A DNA stretch of 64,000 nucleotides from Bizionia saleffrena. GTDB lineage: Bacteria; Bacteroidota; Bacteroidia; Flavobacteriales; Flavobacteriaceae. Of the stretch, positions 63,843 through 64,000 are shown piece by piece; positions within the stretch are counted from its first letter, which is position 1, and every line of letters begins with the position of its first letter. The stretch lies in contig NZ_VSKM01000009.1 in assembly GCF_008086175.1 (NCBI RefSeq), positions 96,996 to 160,995 of the forward strand. The letters run 5' to 3'. The translations under genes were made by a program, and so were the position numbers. The notes below the pieces were generated by a model that saw only the letters and a program-made list of their open reading frames with translations, was not told where the DNA came from and ran no database searches.

Positions 63843-64000
63843 TGTAGGTCGCTATTGGATGTGCTAATTTAGCGGACAGTACAAGTTAAGCATAAAGTCT
63901 TACATTTAACTTATGACACAAGAGCGAAAGAAATATGATCCAGCTTTTAAACGACAAGCTGTAGAATTAAGTAAGGACAGAAAGAACCTGTCAGAACTAG
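63843..64000 (+). mobile_element. Left end of an IS3-family insertion sequence
   Basis: Upstream of the OrfA start is TGTGCTAATTTAGCGGACA (63860-63878), which fits the IS3-type terminal repeat (TG...GGACA). The exact border is between 63843 and 63860 and cannot be fixed without the right end, which lies outside the window. The insertion sits 112-129 bases upstream of the acyl-CoA dehydrogenase ATG, pointing away from it. Confidence 0.65.
63913..64000 (+). CDS. IS3-family transposase OrfA (partial)
   Basis: The first 29 codons read MTQERKKYDPAFKRQAVELS then KDRKNLSEL, the N-terminal helix-turn-helix of IS3-group OrfA proteins. OrfA binds the terminal repeats and is fused to OrfB (DDE integrase) by frameshifting in this family. 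The rest runs off the window. Confidence 0.8.
   Translation, partial: MTQERKKYDPAFKRQAVELSKDRKNLSEL

Noticed and set aside
1..64000. tRNA, rRNA, CRISPR arrays, prophage or defence genes
   Set aside because: No cloverleaf-like sequence, rRNA segment, regularly spaced repeats, phage structural genes or restriction/defence genes were seen on either strand.

Overview
The window is ordinary chromosome of a member of the Bacteroidota, most likely a marine-type Flavobacteriaceae. The grounds are the AT-rich sequence, the scarcity of Shine-Dalgarno motifs, promoter boxes of the TAnnTTTG type, a type IX secretion (T9SS) sorting domain, an outer-membrane TonB receptor with a carboxypeptidase-regulatory domain, and several families largely confined to this phylum (DUF4834, DUF6048, DUF6452, Lacal_2735-like). 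The species cannot be named from the sequence. No rRNA, tRNA or CRISPR array was seen. The only mobile element is the left end of an IS3-type insertion sequence at the right edge.

Layout. 1-9.1 kb: 3' end of ettA, an MBL-fold lipoprotein, a NUDIX hydrolase, a GNAT, a formimidoylglutamase and imidazolonepropionase (histidine degradation) with a coiled-coil membrane protein between them, fumC, and a 57-residue membrane peptide with a good promoter. 9.4-15 kb: TonB receptor, arsC-like gene, prfB with an intact +1 frameshift site, threonine aldolase, ybaB. 15.1-22 kb: oligopeptidase B, then a cystathionine-synthase-like enzyme and an alpha-oxoamine synthase. These two are best read as CapA and CapB of the capnine (sulfonolipid) pathway, and they face a convergent GNAT-fold protein. 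22-28.8 kb: DUF4834, then a translationally coupled YfhO / glycosyltransferase / flippase operon, then a secreted protein with a very basic tail. 28.9-35.5 kb: a degenerate one-domain DEAD-box protein, azurin, deaD with a structured leader, and a DUF4268/ZIP/methyltransferase operon.

35.7-42.2 kb: THUMP RNA methyltransferase, a broken phosphoethanolamine transferase, a GDPD-like protein, and an rlmD-DUF6452-DUF6048 operon. 42.5-49.8 kb: rocD, two small membrane proteins, a T9SS cargo protein, an Smr protein, a TSP3-repeat lipoprotein, a cysteine desulfurase and a 56-residue coiled-coil protein. 49.8-63.7 kb: rdgB, rlmH, nadC, yihY-type, DUF2147, priA, an orphan LytTR regulator, rpsF-rpsR-rplI, a GDPD lipoprotein, DUF6495, hisS, a small lipoprotein and a glutaryl-CoA-dehydrogenase-like enzyme.

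Most of the window is housekeeping (translation, cofactor and amino-acid metabolism). The parts most worth following up are the capnine locus with its neighbouring candidate N-acyltransferase, the RF2 recoding site in a lineage that makes little use of Shine-Dalgarno pairing, the multi-hairpin leader of deaD, the catalytically degenerate DEAD-box orphan, and the decaying lipid-A-type phosphoethanolamine transferase. No clearly new multi-gene system (defence island, secretion system, biosynthetic cluster) is visible.
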